A DNA stretch of 64,000 nt from Streptomyces sp. NA02950 (lineage in GTDB: Bacteria > Actinomycetota > Actinomycetes > Streptomycetales > Streptomycetaceae). The stretch lies in contig NZ_CP054916.1 in assembly GCF_013364155.1 (NCBI RefSeq), positions 2,662,501 through 2,726,500 of the forward strand, read 5' to 3'. Positions 1 through 10,804 of this stretch are shown here, in pieces (the first letter of the stretch is position 1; each line of letters starts with the position of its first letter). The notes beneath the pieces are model-generated. The model had not been told where the DNA came from. It made no database searches and was given only the letters and a program-made list of their open reading frames with translations. The position numbers and the translations under genes were made by a program.

Positions 1-94
1 TCTCTGAGCCGATTTTCCACCCCCGCCTCGGGCTCCTCCGGAGGGCCTTGGGCGCTCCGGGTTCCCCCGCTGGCGGAGCCGTAAACGTACTGGA

Positions 95-128
95 GCGGGG
101 CTCCTCGATGCAAATCGAGGAGCCCCGC
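95..128 (-). terminator. Terminator downstream of RNase J gene
   Basis: A perfect 15-bp GC-rich stem (arms 95-109 and 114-128) closes on a GCAA tetraloop, 36 bases past the RNase J stop. There is no T-run in the minus direction, which is common for Streptomyces terminators. The first 90 bases of the window show no gene I can support. Confidence 0.7.
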
Positions 129-163
129 CCGCTGTTCAGCGCCCTGCGGGCGCTGAGGGTGTG

Positions 164-1849
164 TCAGACCTCGACCACGACGGGGAGGATCATGGGGCGA
201 CGGCGGTAGCTGTCGGAGACCCACTTGCCCACCGCGCGGCGGATGAGCTGCTGGAGCTGGTGGATGTCCGCGACGCCGTCGGAGGCGCTCTTGGCCAGGG
301 AGTCTTCGATCTTCGGGATGACGGCCGAGAACTTGGCGTCCTCGATGCCGGAGCCCCGCGCCTGGATATGCGGACCGCCCACGATCTTGCCGGTCGTGCT
401 GTCGACGACCACGAAGACCGAGATGATGCCCTCCTCGCCGAGGATGCGGCGGTCCTTCAGCGAGGTCTCGGTGACATCGCCGACCGAGAGACCGTCCACA
501 TAGACGTACCCGGCCTGGACCTTGCCGGTGATCTTGGCGATGCCGTCGACGAGGTCGACCACCACACCGTCCTCAGCGATGACACAGCGGTTCTTCGGGA
601 CGCCGGTCAGTGCGCCCAGTTCGGCGTTGGCCCGCAGATGGCGCCACTCGCCGTGCACCGGCATCAGGTTCCGGGGCTTGCAGATGTTGTAGAAGTACAG
701 CAGTTCCCCGGCCGAGGCATGGCCGGAGACATGGACCTTGGCGTTGCCCTTGTGGACGACGTTGGCGCCCCAGCGGGTCAGACCGTTGATGACCCGGTAG
801 ACCGCGTTCTCGTTGCCCGGGATGAGCGACGACGCGAGGATCACCGTGTCGCCCTGGACGATCCGGATCTGGTGATCGCGGTTGGCCATCCGGGACAGCG
901 CGGCCATCGGCTCGCCCTGGGAACCCGTGCAGACGAGCACCACCTCGTCGTCCGGAAGGTCGTCGAGGGCCTTCACATCGACGACAAGACCCGCCGGGAC
1001 CCGCAGATAGCCGAGGTCGCGCGCGATGCCCATGTTGCGGACCATCGAGCGGCCGACGAAGGCGACCCGGCGTCCGTACTCATGGGCCGCGTCGAGGATC
1101 TGCTGGATGCGGTGCACATGGCTGGCGAAGCTGGCGACGATGATGCGCTTCTGGGCGTTGGCGAACACCTGGCGCAGCACGTTCGAGATATCGCGCTCGG
1201 GCGGGACGAATCCGGGGACCTCGGAGTTGGTGGAGTCCACCAGCAGCAGGTCGATGCCTTCCTCTCCCAGCTTGGCGAAGGCGGGCAGGTCGGTCAGCCG
1301 GCCGTCCAGCGGAAGCTGGTCCATCTTGAAGTCGCCGGTGTGCACGGCCAGACCGGCCGGGGTGCGGATGGCGACCGCGAGGGCGTCCGGGATGGAGTGG
1401 TTGACGGCGATGAACTCGCACTCGAAGGGGCCGATGCGCTCGTGGTGCCCCTCCTCGACCTCGAGGGTGTACGGACGGATCCGGTGCTCCTGGAGCTTGG
1501 CCTCGATCAGGGCGAGGGTCAGCTTGGAGCCGATCAGCGGGATGTCCGGCTTCTCGCGGAGCAGGAAGGGGACACCGCCGATGTGGTCCTCGTGGCCGTG
1601 GGTGAGCACGATGCCGTCGATGTCGTCGAGGCGGTCCCGGATGGAGGTGAAGTCCGGCAGGATCAGGTCGACTCCGGGCTGCTCCTCCTCGGGGAAGAGC
1701 ACTCCGCAGTCGACGATCAGCAGCCGGCCGCCGTACTCGAAGACCGTCATATTGCGGCCGATCTCGCCGAGGCCGCCGAGCGGGGTGACCCGCAGACCGC
1801 CCTCGGGTAGCTTCGGCGGCGGGCCGAGCTCAGGATGCGGATGACTCAA
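164..1849 (-). CDS. rnj: Ribonuclease J
   Basis: Metallo-beta-lactamase/beta-CASP ribonuclease, which in actinobacteria takes part in mRNA decay and rRNA maturation in the cytoplasm. The HGHEDH zinc motif lies at residues 84-89, followed by the beta-CASP and C-terminal RNase J domains; 561 residues is the normal family length. I chose a TTG start at 1849 because a good ribosome site (AGGAGAG, 1854-1860) precedes it and the protein then begins MSHPHPELG. The frame stays open to an ATG at 1969, but that extension looks non-coding. It lies downstream of dapA on the same strand with 126 bp between them. The assignment to RNase J is firm; its precise substrates cannot be read from sequence. Confidence 0.96.
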   Translation of the reverse strand: MSHPHPELGPPPKLPEGGLRVTPLGGLGEIGRNMTVFEYGGRLLIVDCGVLFPEEEQPGVDLILPDFTSIRDRLDDIDGIVLTHGHEDHIGGVPFLLREKPDIPLIGSKLTLALIEAKLQEHRIRPYTLEVEEGHHERIGPFECEFIAVNHSIPDALAVAIRTPAGLAVHTGDFKMDQLPLDGRLTDLPAFAKLGEEGIDLLLVDSTNSEVPGFVPPERDISNVLRQVFANAQKRIIVASFASHVHRIQQILDAAHEYGRRVAFVGRSMVRNMGIARDLGYLRVPAGLVVDVKALDDLPDDEVVLVCTGSQGEPMAALSRMANRDHQIRIVQGDTVILASSLIPGNENAVYRVINGLTRWGANVVHKGNAKVHVSGHASAGELLYFYNICKPRNLMPVHGEWRHLRANAELGALTGVPKNRCVIAEDGVVVDLVDGIAKITGKVQAGYVYVDGLSVGDVTETSLKDRRILGEEGIISVFVVVDSTTGKIVGGPHIQARGSGIEDAKFSAVIPKIEDSLAKSASDGVADIHQLQQLIRRAVGKWVSDSYRRRPMILPVVVEV

Positions 1850-1975
1850 AAGACTCTCCTCACCACACACGCCACGTGCCCCCCCGGGGGCACATGGCGC
1901 GCGTGACATTCGTGCACTTGCTGATGTGTCTGTATGCAGTTGTGAAGTATGAAGGTGCGACTGTCGCATCTTTGA

Positions 1976-2875
1976 CTAAAGCTGTACCCCGCCGGCGGCA
2001 AGATCGCGCGTGAGCTGTTCCGTTTCCTCGGGGGTGAGGTCGACGAGCGGCAGCCGCAGCGGCCCCGCGGGCAGCCCCAGGAGTGCCAGCGCGGCCTTCG
2101 TCGTGATGACGCCCTGGGTGCGGAACATCCCGGTGAAGACCGGGAGCAGCTGCTGGTGGATCTCGGTTGCCTTCGCGACGTCGCCCGCGAGATGGGCTTC
2201 GAGCATCGCGCGCAGCTCGGGACTGACGAGGTGGCCGACGACGGAGACGAAGCCGACCGCGCCGACCGACAGCAGCGGGAGGTTCAGCATGTCGTCGCCG
2301 GAGTACCAGGCCAGGCGCGAGCGGGCGATGGCCCAGCTGGCGCGGCCGAGGTCGCCCTTGGCGTCCTTGTTGGCGACGATGCGCGGGTGCTCGGCGAGCC
2401 GGACCATGGTCTCGGTGCCGATCGGGACGCCGCTGCGGCCGGGAATGTCATAGAGCATGACCGGCAGGCCGGTGGCGTCGGCGATGGCGGTGAAGTGGCG
2501 GAGGAGGCCCTCCTGCGGAGGCTTGCTGTAGTACGGCGTGACCGCCAGCAGTCCGTGGGCCCCCGCCTGCTCGGCCGCGCGGGCGAGCTCGACGCTGTGC
2601 GCGGTGTCGTTGGTGCTGGCACCGGCCACGACATGGGCGCGGTCGCCGACCGCCTCCACCACGGCTCGTACGAGCTGGGCTTTCTCCACATCGCTGGTGG
2701 TGGGGGACTCGCCGGTGGTGCCGTTGACGATCAGGCCGTCATTGCCGGCGTCCACCAGATGGACGGCGAGGCGCTGGGCGCCGTCGAGGTCGAGCGCGCC
2801 GTCCGAAGTGAATGGCGTGACCATGGCGGTCAGCACCCGCCCGAAAGGGGTCTGCGATGTGGAAGTCGGTGCCAT
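1976..2875 (-). CDS. dapA: 4-hydroxy-tetrahydrodipicolinate synthase
   Basis: Condenses pyruvate with aspartate semialdehyde in the lysine/diaminopimelate pathway in the cytoplasm. It is a TIM barrel of 299 residues with NGTTGE at 51-56, YDIPGRSG from Tyr142 and the likely Schiff-base Lys170 in VANKDAKGD. The start at 2875 (protein MAPTSTSQ) fits the family. The longer open frame to 2953 would run into the thyX terminator at 2946-2983, so it is rejected. That terminator also implies that dapA has its own promoter in 2876-2945. The next pathway step, dapB, is in this window at 5353-6105. Streptomyces often carry more than one dapA copy, so this may be one of several. Confidence 0.95.
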   Translation of the reverse strand: MAPTSTSQTPFGRVLTAMVTPFTSDGALDLDGAQRLAVHLVDAGNDGLIVNGTTGESPTTSDVEKAQLVRAVVEAVGDRAHVVAGASTNDTAHSVELARAAEQAGAHGLLAVTPYYSKPPQEGLLRHFTAIADATGLPVMLYDIPGRSGVPIGTETMVRLAEHPRIVANKDAKGDLGRASWAIARSRLAWYSGDDMLNLPLLSVGAVGFVSVVGHLVSPELRAMLEAHLAGDVAKATEIHQQLLPVFTGMFRTQGVITTKAALALLGLPAGPLRLPLVDLTPEETEQLTRDLAAGGVQL

Positions 2876-2945
2876 GGGCCCCACGCTACTCGTAGCGCGC
2901 CCCGCGGTCCTCCCTCGGGGCGGTGGACGGAGCGAAGAGATGGGA

Positions 2946-2983
2946 CCCGGCACTGCCTGCTCGGGGGTTCAAGCAGTGCCGGG
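2946..2983 (-). terminator. Terminator between thyX and dapA
   Basis: A perfect 11-bp stem (2946-2956 with 2973-2983) lies 89 bases past the thyX stop and about 70 bases before the dapA start, separating the two transcription units. Confidence 0.65.
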
Positions 2984-3071
2984 CCCGTTTGTTCAGCCTA
3001 GATGAACTTCTCGAAACGCCGCAATACGGACACTTCGCTCCGGTGACGGGCGACTGCCCGGTGCCGGGCGA

Positions 3072-3812
3072 CTAGGGGGCCACCCGGCCGTTGGCGTTGA
3101 AGGCCGCGTGGGTCAGCGGCATCAGCCGGGCCCAGTGCTCCTCCATCCGCTCCCCGACCATCTCGATCTCGCGCTGCGGGAAGGTCGGCACGGCGGCCTG
3201 CTCGTGCTGGGTGCGCAGCCCCAGGAAGTGCATCAGCGAGCGGGCGTTGCAGGTGGCGTACATCGAGGAGAACAGGCCGACCGGGAGCACCGAGCGGGCC
3301 ACCTCCCGGGCGACACCGGCGGCCAGCATCTCCTGGTACGCCTCGTACGCGTGGCGGTACGCGTCCTCCATCACCCGGCCGGTCAGCTCGTGCTGCGCCT
3401 GGGTGCCCTCGACGAACTCGTACTTCCCCGGGCGGCCCTGCTGTACCAGCTTGCGGGCCTCCCCCGGGACGTAGAACACCGGCTGGAGCTCCCGGTAGCG
3501 GCCGGACTCCTCGTTGTACGACCAGCCCACGCGGTGCCGCATGAACTCGCGGAAGACGAAGATCGGGGCGCTGATGAAGAACGTCATCGAGTTGTGCTCG
3601 AAGGGGCTGCCGTGACGGTCCCGCATCAGGAAGTTGATCAGCCCCTTGGACCGCTCCGGCTCCTTGGTCAGCTCCTCGAGGGACTGCTCACCCGCGGTGG
3701 ACACCCGCGCGGCCCACAGGACGTCGGAGTCGGCTGCGCTGTGCTTGACCAGCTCGACGGTCACGTCGCTGCGGTACTGGGGCTTCTCGGTCTCGGTGGG
3801 GGTCTCGGTCAC
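3072..3812 (-). CDS. thyX: Flavin-dependent thymidylate synthase ThyX
   Basis: Makes dTMP from dUMP using methylene-tetrahydrofolate and FAD, the alternative to ThyA. The 246-residue protein carries the ThyX signature beginning RHR at 92-94 and reaching Ser103, followed by GRYREL. The spacing from RHR to that Ser is eight residues, where the textbook motif has seven (see findings). The start is GTG at 3812, preceded by GGAAGGA. It is read divergently from a small membrane-protein gene at 4011, and a terminator follows its stop. The deoxynucleotide role has no evident link to the flanking dap genes. Confidence 0.96.
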   Translation of the reverse strand: MTETPTETEKPQYRSDVTVELVKHSAADSDVLWAARVSTAGEQSLEELTKEPERSKGLINFLMRDRHGSPFEHNSMTFFISAPIFVFREFMRHRVGWSYNEESGRYRELQPVFYVPGEARKLVQQGRPGKYEFVEGTQAQHELTGRVMEDAYRHAYEAYQEMLAAGVAREVARSVLPVGLFSSMYATCNARSLMHFLGLRTQHEQAAVPTFPQREIEMVGERMEEHWARLMPLTHAAFNANGRVAP

Positions 3813-4010
3813 CGACGGGTCCTTCCGTATTGCGTCGCTCGGGGCGTGCCAAGCCTACGGGCCACCGCCGACAGTCCCGTGCGCGCGGACCGGTGCGGAC
3901 CGGGCGGAAAAATCTTGAGTGATGTTGTCGAAACCGGGCACCCCGGACGTCGTTCACGCGTCTTATCGGACAGAAGTACCCGCGCTCGAGGTTCCAAGGA
4001 GAGCCCGCAC

Positions 4011-4253
4011 ATGTCCCGCCGGCGAGAGCCCGTGCCGTTCGCCTTCGTCGCCGAAGCCGACCGTTTCCGCAGCAATGTCACCCCACCCGCCCGCCCCCGG
4101 GCGACGCCGTCCCAGATAGCCGGCCGCACCCTGATCGGACTGACGATCGTCGCCGGTTTCATCGGCTCGCTGATGTTCGGCATGCCCGCTCTGGACAGCC
4201 AGTCCCATCCCACCAGTCGGACCCAGCAGTCGGAGGCGTCGGACGGCCGTTGA
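4011..4253 (+). CDS. Small single-pass membrane protein, unknown function
   Basis: An 80-residue protein I do not recognise. It starts at an ATG behind a good ribosome site (AAGGAGAG, 3996-4003). The N-terminal 35 residues are basic and Pro/Arg-rich (MSRRREPVPF onwards). One hydrophobic helix follows at about residues 37-60, and a short polar Ser/Thr-rich tail ends the protein. It lies divergent from thyX and just upstream of another membrane-protein gene, with about 60 bp between them, so the two may be co-transcribed. No catalytic or binding motif is visible. Confidence 0.75.
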   Translation: MSRRREPVPFAFVAEADRFRSNVTPPARPRATPSQIAGRTLIGLTIVAGFIGSLMFGMPALDSQSHPTSRTQQSEASDGR

Positions 4254-4315
4254 GCCGCTGAGATAGCCTCACCCAGCACAGGCCCTTCCGGACGTGTGTG
4301 TGAGTGAGGACTTCC

Positions 4316-4870
4316 GTGCCCCTGCCCTTCCTGACTGCCGACCACGCCCTGGACGAGGAAACGGGCGGCGCACCGGACGATCCCGCGTACGAGGACCTGG
4401 ACCGGTGGCGCCGTCCGTACCGTCCGGGCCCCTGGAGGGTCGGCGGAGCCGCGCTGCTGCTCCTGCTCGCCTCGTACGTTCTGTTCTCCGCGATGATCAT
4501 CGCGATGGCGGGATCGCTGCCCGCCGCCGGATTCTGTGTCGCCGTGGCCGCCCTGGTGATCATGTTCGCCGTACGGGTGGTGCACTCCGGTGTGCAGGTC
4601 AGCGCCCACGGGCTGCGTCAGGTCGGCGTCTTCGCGTCCACCACGGTGGCCTGGCCGCACATCGCGGCGATACGTACCGCCCAGCAGCCGGTCCGGTGGC
4701 TGGGCCTGCCGCGCACCGTGCAGGGCCAGGCCGTGATCGCCGAACCGGCGGGGGGTGGGGAGACACGCGTCCTGATCTCCAGCCACAGCGCCGACTTCCT
4801 GGCCCGCCCGGAGGGGTTCGACATGGCCGCCGACGCCCTCGAGGGCTGGGCGGCCGCCTACCGCCGCTGA
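4316..4870 (+). CDS. Two-helix membrane protein with PH-like domain
   Basis: A 184-residue protein with an acidic N-terminus, two hydrophobic helices at about residues 43-65 and 67-88, and a C-terminal beta-rich half. The pattern from VSAHGLRQ through VAWPHIAAI resembles bacterial PH-like (bPH) membrane proteins; the family call is by pattern only. GTG at 4316 is preferred because GAGGA lies 5-6 bases upstream. A GTG at 4304 would add four residues but has no ribosome site. It is convergent with the TPR gene at 4888. Function unknown. Confidence 0.8.
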   Translation: MPLPFLTADHALDEETGGAPDDPAYEDLDRWRRPYRPGPWRVGGAALLLLLASYVLFSAMIIAMAGSLPAAGFCVAVAALVIMFAVRVVHSGVQVSAHGLRQVGVFASTTVAWPHIAAIRTAQQPVRWLGLPRTVQGQAVIAEPAGGGETRVLISSHSADFLARPEGFDMAADALEGWAAAYRR

Positions 4871-4887
4871 TCCGGACGGGCCTGATG

Positions 4888-5343
4888 TCAGCGGGCCCGC
4901 ACCGGCCTGCCGTCGTGCAGCGCGATGGCACGCTGCATCGCCTTGCGGGCGCGTGCGATGTCCCGGGCGTCGTGGTAGGCCACCGCGAGCCGGAACCAGG
5001 AGCGCCAGTCGTCCGGGGACTCCTCGGTCTCGGCCCGCCGCTTGGCGAACACCGCGTCCGCGGAGTCCCGGTCGATCCGCCCGCCGGGGGTGCGCTCCAG
5101 TTCGTCCACCGGAAGGCCGCCCTCGGCCTCCAGCTCGCGCGCCAGCCGGTTGGCGTTCCGCGCGAACTGCGTGGTCTGCCACAGGAACCAGCCGCCGATG
5201 AACGGCAGCACCAGCACGGCCAGACCGAAGGCGATGGTGACCGGGGTGCCCTCCCGGATCAGCAGCACCCCGCGGCTGCCGACCAGGACGAAATACACGA
5301 CCAGGACGGCCGCGAGAACGAAATACGTGATCTTTGCGCGCAC
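4888..5343 (-). CDS. Small membrane protein with TPR-like C-terminus
   Basis: 151 residues with two hydrophobic helices at about 4-24 and 35-55. A charged linker follows, and then a helix pair at about 110-145 (WFRLAVAYHDARDIARARKAMQRAI) that reads as a single tetratricopeptide repeat. Its start lies 9 bp after the dapB stop on the same strand, so it is probably the last gene of the rpsO-pnp-M16-dapB transcription unit. No enzymatic motif is present. A cytosolic TPR on a membrane anchor suggests protein-protein contact, which is inference. Confidence 0.8.
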   Translation of the reverse strand: MRAKITYFVLAAVLVVYFVLVGSRGVLLIREGTPVTIAFGLAVLVLPFIGGWFLWQTTQFARNANRLARELEAEGGLPVDELERTPGGRIDRDSADAVFAKRRAETEESPDDWRSWFRLAVAYHDARDIARARKAMQRAIALHDGRPVRAR

Positions 5344-5352
5344 CGGTGGCCC

Positions 5353-7509
<2,157 letters not shown>

Positions 7510-7513
<4 letters not shown>

Positions 7514-9753
7514 TTGGCGCCCGCGCCGGAGCCGCTGTCGGACCCGGCGTCCACCGCCTCGTCCTTGTCGTCCTCGCCCTCGATGACCGGGTGCAGCGAG
7601 AGCTTGCCCCGCTGGTCGATCTCGGCGATCTCGACCTGGACCTTGGAACCGACCGCGAGCACGTCCTCGACGTTCTCCACGCGCTTGCCGCCGGCCAGCT
7701 TGCGGATCTGCGAGATGTGCAGCAGGCCGTCCTTGCCCGGGAGCAGGGAGACGAAGGCACCGAAGGTGGTGGTCTTCACGACCGTGCCCAGGTAGCGCTC
7801 GCCGACCTCGGGCATCGTCGGGTTGGCGATGCCGTTGATGGTCGCGCGGGCGGCCTCGGCGGCCGGGCCGTCGGCGGCACCGATGTAGATGGTGCCGTCG
7901 TCCTCGATGGTGATCTCGGCTCCGGTGTCCTCCTGGATCTGGTTGATCATCTTGCCCTTGGGGCCGATGACCTCACCGATCTTGTCCACCGGGATCTTCA
8001 CGGTGATGATCCGCGGGGCGTTGGGGGACATCTCGTCCGGCGTGTCGATGGCCTCCATCATCACATCGAGGATGTGCAGCCGGGCGTCGCGGGCCTGCTT
8101 GAGGGCCGCGGCCAGGACCGAGGCCGGGATGCCGTCCAGCTTGGTGTCGAGCTGGAGCGCGGTGACGAACTGCTTGGTACCGGCGACCTTGAAGTCCATG
8201 TCACCGAACGCGTCCTCCGCACCGAGGATGTCGGTGAGGGTGACGTAGTGGGTCTCGCCGTCGATCTCCTGGGAGATCAGGCCCATGGCGATGCCCGCGA
8301 CCGGGGCCTTCAGCGGCACACCGGCGTTCAGCAGCGACATGGTGGAGGCACAGACCGAACCCATGGAGGTCGAGCCGTTGGAGCCGAGCGCCTCGGAGAC
8401 CTGGCGGATGGCGTACGGGAACTCCTCGCGCGTCGGCAGCACCGGCAGCAGCGCCCGCTCGGCCAGCGCGCCGTGGCCGATCTCGCGGCGCTTGGGGGAG
8501 CCGACGCGGCCGGTCTCACCGGTGGAGTACGGCGGGAAGTTGTAGTTGTGCATGTAGCGACGGCGCGTCTCGGGCGAGAGCGTGTCGAGCTGCTGCTCCA
8601 TGCGGAGCATGTTCAGCGTGGTGACGCCCAGGATCTGGGTCTCGCCCCGCTCGAACAGCGCCGAGCCGTGCACCCGCGGGATCGCCTCGACCTCGGCGGC
8701 GAGCGTACGGATGTCCGTGACGCCACGGCCGTCGATGCGCTTCTTCTCCTTGATGACGCGCTCGCGCACCAGGGACTTGGTCAGCGAGCGGTACGCGGCG
8801 GAGATCTCCTTCTCGCGTCCCTCGAACTGCGGCAGCAGCTTCTCGGCGGCCAGACCCTTGACGCGGTCCAGCTCGGCCTCGCGCTCCTGCTTGCCCGCGA
8901 TGGTCAGCGCCTGGGCCAGCTCGTCGCGGACGGCGGTGGTGAGGGCCTCCAGGACGTCGTCCTGGAAGTCGAGGAAGATCGGGAACTCGCCGGTGGGCTT
9001 GGCGGCCTTGGCGGCGAGGTCCGACTGTGCCTTGCACAGGACCTTGATGAAGGGCTTGGCGGCCTCGAGGCCGGCCGCGACGATCTCCTCGGTCGGCGCC
9101 TCGGCGCCGTCCTTGACCAGCTGGATGGTCTTCTGGGTGGCCTCGGCCTCGACCATCATGATCGCGACATCGCCGTCCTCCAGGACGCGGCCGGCGACGA
9201 CCATGTCGAAGACGGCGTCCTCGAGCTCGCTGTGGGTCGGGAAGGCGACCCACTGACCCTTGATCAGGGCGACGCGGGTGCCACCGATCGGGCCCGAGAA
9301 GGGAAGGCCGGCGAGCTGGGTGGAGCAGGAGGCGGCGTTGATCGCGACCACGTCGTAGAGGTGGTCGGGGTTGAGCGCCATGATCGTCTCGACGACCTGG
9401 ATCTCGTTGCGCAGGCCCTTCTTGAAGGACGGGCGCAGCGGGCGGTCGATCAGGCGACAGGTGAGGATCGCGTCCTCGGACGGGCGGCCCTCACGGCGGA
9501 AGAACGAGCCGGGGATGCGCCCCGCGGCGTACATCCGCTCCTCGACATCGACCGTCAGCGGGAAGAAGTCGAGCTGGTCCTTGGGGTTCTTCGATGCGGT
9601 GGTGGCCGACAGCACCATGGTGTCGTCGTCCAGGTAGGCCACGGCGGAGCCGGCGGCCTGACGGGCCAGGCGGCCCGTCTCGAAACGGATGGTGCGGGTG
9701 CCGAAGGAACCGTTGTCGATGACGGCTTCGGCGTAGTGGGTCTCGTTCTCCAC
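7510..9753 (-). CDS. pnp: Polyribonucleotide nucleotidyltransferase (PNPase/GpsI)
   Basis: Phosphorolytic 3'-5' exonuclease and RNA polymerase of mRNA decay; the Streptomyces enzyme was also described as guanosine pentaphosphate synthetase. The 747-residue protein has two RNase PH-like domains. A KH domain near 560-620 includes [15 protein letters not shown], and an S1 domain near 630-700 includes [13 protein letters not shown] and GLLHISQI. An acidic Gly/Ser tail ends the protein. The start is GTG (protein [11 protein letters not shown]). It follows rpsO on the same strand, the classic rpsO-pnp arrangement, and overlaps the M16 gene by 4 bp. Confidence 0.98.
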
Positions 9754-10142
9754 CAGGGAATTCTCCTCTTCTGCGTCCCTCGTCCGTGTGACGGTGGACG
9801 GTGGTGGAGCAGCGCCCCGAGCCTGTTGTCCGGCGGCCGGGCCGGTCTTCGATCGAAGCCACCGGAATTGCCAGTTCCGGGAGCCACTACCGAGGACCGG
9901 CTCCTGTGGCGCCGGTGCGGCGGAAATGAGGCGCTCCTCCTCGTTCGTTATGGCGTTGTTGGGACCAGACTACAAAGCATCGGCCATCATCACGATGGCT
10001 GTGCTGTCTGGCGCGCACGGTGCGTAGCGGACAAAATACGCCGCGCACCGGGGGTATCGGGCCGCCATGGGCGGCACGTACGGCAACACGTACGGCAAAG
10101 GGAGCGGCCCCCAGTCCCGGGAACCGCTCCCTCCACGGCGTC
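9754..10142 (-). other. pnp leader: rpsO-pnp intergenic region
   Basis: 389 bases without a gene. It holds the rpsO terminator-like hairpin (10100-10131) and a perfect 12-bp tandem repeat (10075-10086 and 10087-10098). A short GCCGCC/GGCGGC hairpin lies near 10060-10075. In other Streptomyces this spacer carries pnp promoters and an RNase III-processed stem; I cannot assign a promoter here with confidence. Confidence 0.5.
10100..10131 (-). terminator. Terminator-like hairpin after rpsO
   Basis: An 8-bp GC stem (10100-10107 with 10124-10131) starts 11 bases past the rpsO stop. Because pnp is downstream on the same strand, it probably acts as a partial terminator or processing site. Confidence 0.6.
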
Positions 10143-10430
10143 TTACTTGGCGCCCGCCGCGCCGCGGCGGATACCGAGGCGCTCCACCAGCGCACGGAAG
10201 CGCGTGATGTCCTTCTTCGCCAGGTACTGCAGCAGACGGCGGCGCTGGCCGACCAGCAGCAGCAGACCACGGCGGGAGTGGTGGTCGTGCTTGTGGGTCT
10301 TGAGGTGCTCGGTCAGGTCGGAGATGCGGCGCGAAAGCAGCGCGACCTGGACCTCGGGGGAACCGGTGTCGCCCTCCTTGGTGGCGAACTCGGCCATGAT
10401 CTGCTTCTTCGTAGCGGCGTCGAGCGACAC
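10143..10430 (-). CDS. rpsO: 30S ribosomal protein S15
   Basis: A 95-residue primary 16S rRNA-binding protein of the 30S platform. S15 features are plain: [35 protein letters not shown] and [10 protein letters not shown]. The start is GTG at 10430 (protein MSLDAATKK) with GGAG six bases upstream. The much longer open frame to 10703 is not S15 and is rejected. It is followed by pnp on the same strand. S15 autoregulates its own translation in other bacteria, but no such site was recognised here. Confidence 0.97.
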   Translation of the reverse strand: MSLDAATKKQIMAEFATKEGDTGSPEVQVALLSRRISDLTEHLKTHKHDHHSRRGLLLLVGQRRRLLQYLAKKDITRFRALVERLGIRRGAAGAK

Positions 10431-10804
10431 GCGGTACTCCTTGAGTTTGTCTTTCAGCCGCCGAGTGCCCCTGGTCGGTGTCTCAGGGGAGCTTCCGTGA
10501 CTCGGGAGGCGAGGTCCGCTGGGCGCTGTCCCCAGATCCTCGGGGAGGTTCCGGGGGCGCGTACACAAACGGCCGTCACACAGCGTACCAGCGTCCCCGG
10601 TCCGGGCCCGCGCGGGTCCGGCCCGGACACCTGTGCTGGTGCGGACCCCGGCCGGGTGGCGGTCCCCTCCGGGGACGGCTGAGCGCTCCGTGGGACGTGC
10701 CACGAGGTGCGCTCGTGCGTCTGCGGACGCGTCGTGGCCGGTCGCGCAGTTCCCCGCGCCCCTTCGGGGCGCACCCGAACGGCACCGGACTTCAGCGAGG
10801 CCGC
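10431..10804 (-). other. Spacer between kinase pseudogene and rpsO
   Basis: 374 bases without a supported gene. It must contain the rpsO promoter and leader, but no clear -10/-35 pair was found. It also holds the repeat-type hairpin at 10735-10772. Confidence 0.4.
10735..10772. repeat. Dispersed Streptomyces-type intergenic hairpin
   Basis: The stretch GTCGCGCAGTTCCCCGCGCC ends in a perfect 7-bp stem (10756-10762 with 10766-10772) and three-base loop. From memory, near-identical sequence is very common between Streptomyces genes. Here it would serve as a terminator for the kinase gene, whose stop is 33 bases away. Confidence 0.55.

Noticed and set aside
1..90. Possible end of an upstream gene at the window edge
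   Set aside because: Too short to identify a frame or product.
161..1810. 549-codon plus-strand frame opposite RNase J
   Set aside because: Antisense shadow of rnj, with Asp/Val/Leu/Gly-rich composition only.
4876..4899. Possible terminator between the PH-like and TPR genes
   Set aside because: The paired arms are short and overlap the stop of the minus-strand gene, too weak to call.
7591..10500. 969-codon plus-strand frame opposite pnp and rpsO
   Set aside because: Antisense shadow; it runs across two real genes and their spacer and shows no protein family pattern.
10431..10703. Extended start of rpsO giving a 186-residue protein
   Set aside because: The added residues have no S15 similarity, and the GTG at 10430 has a ribosome site and gives the normal 95-residue protein.
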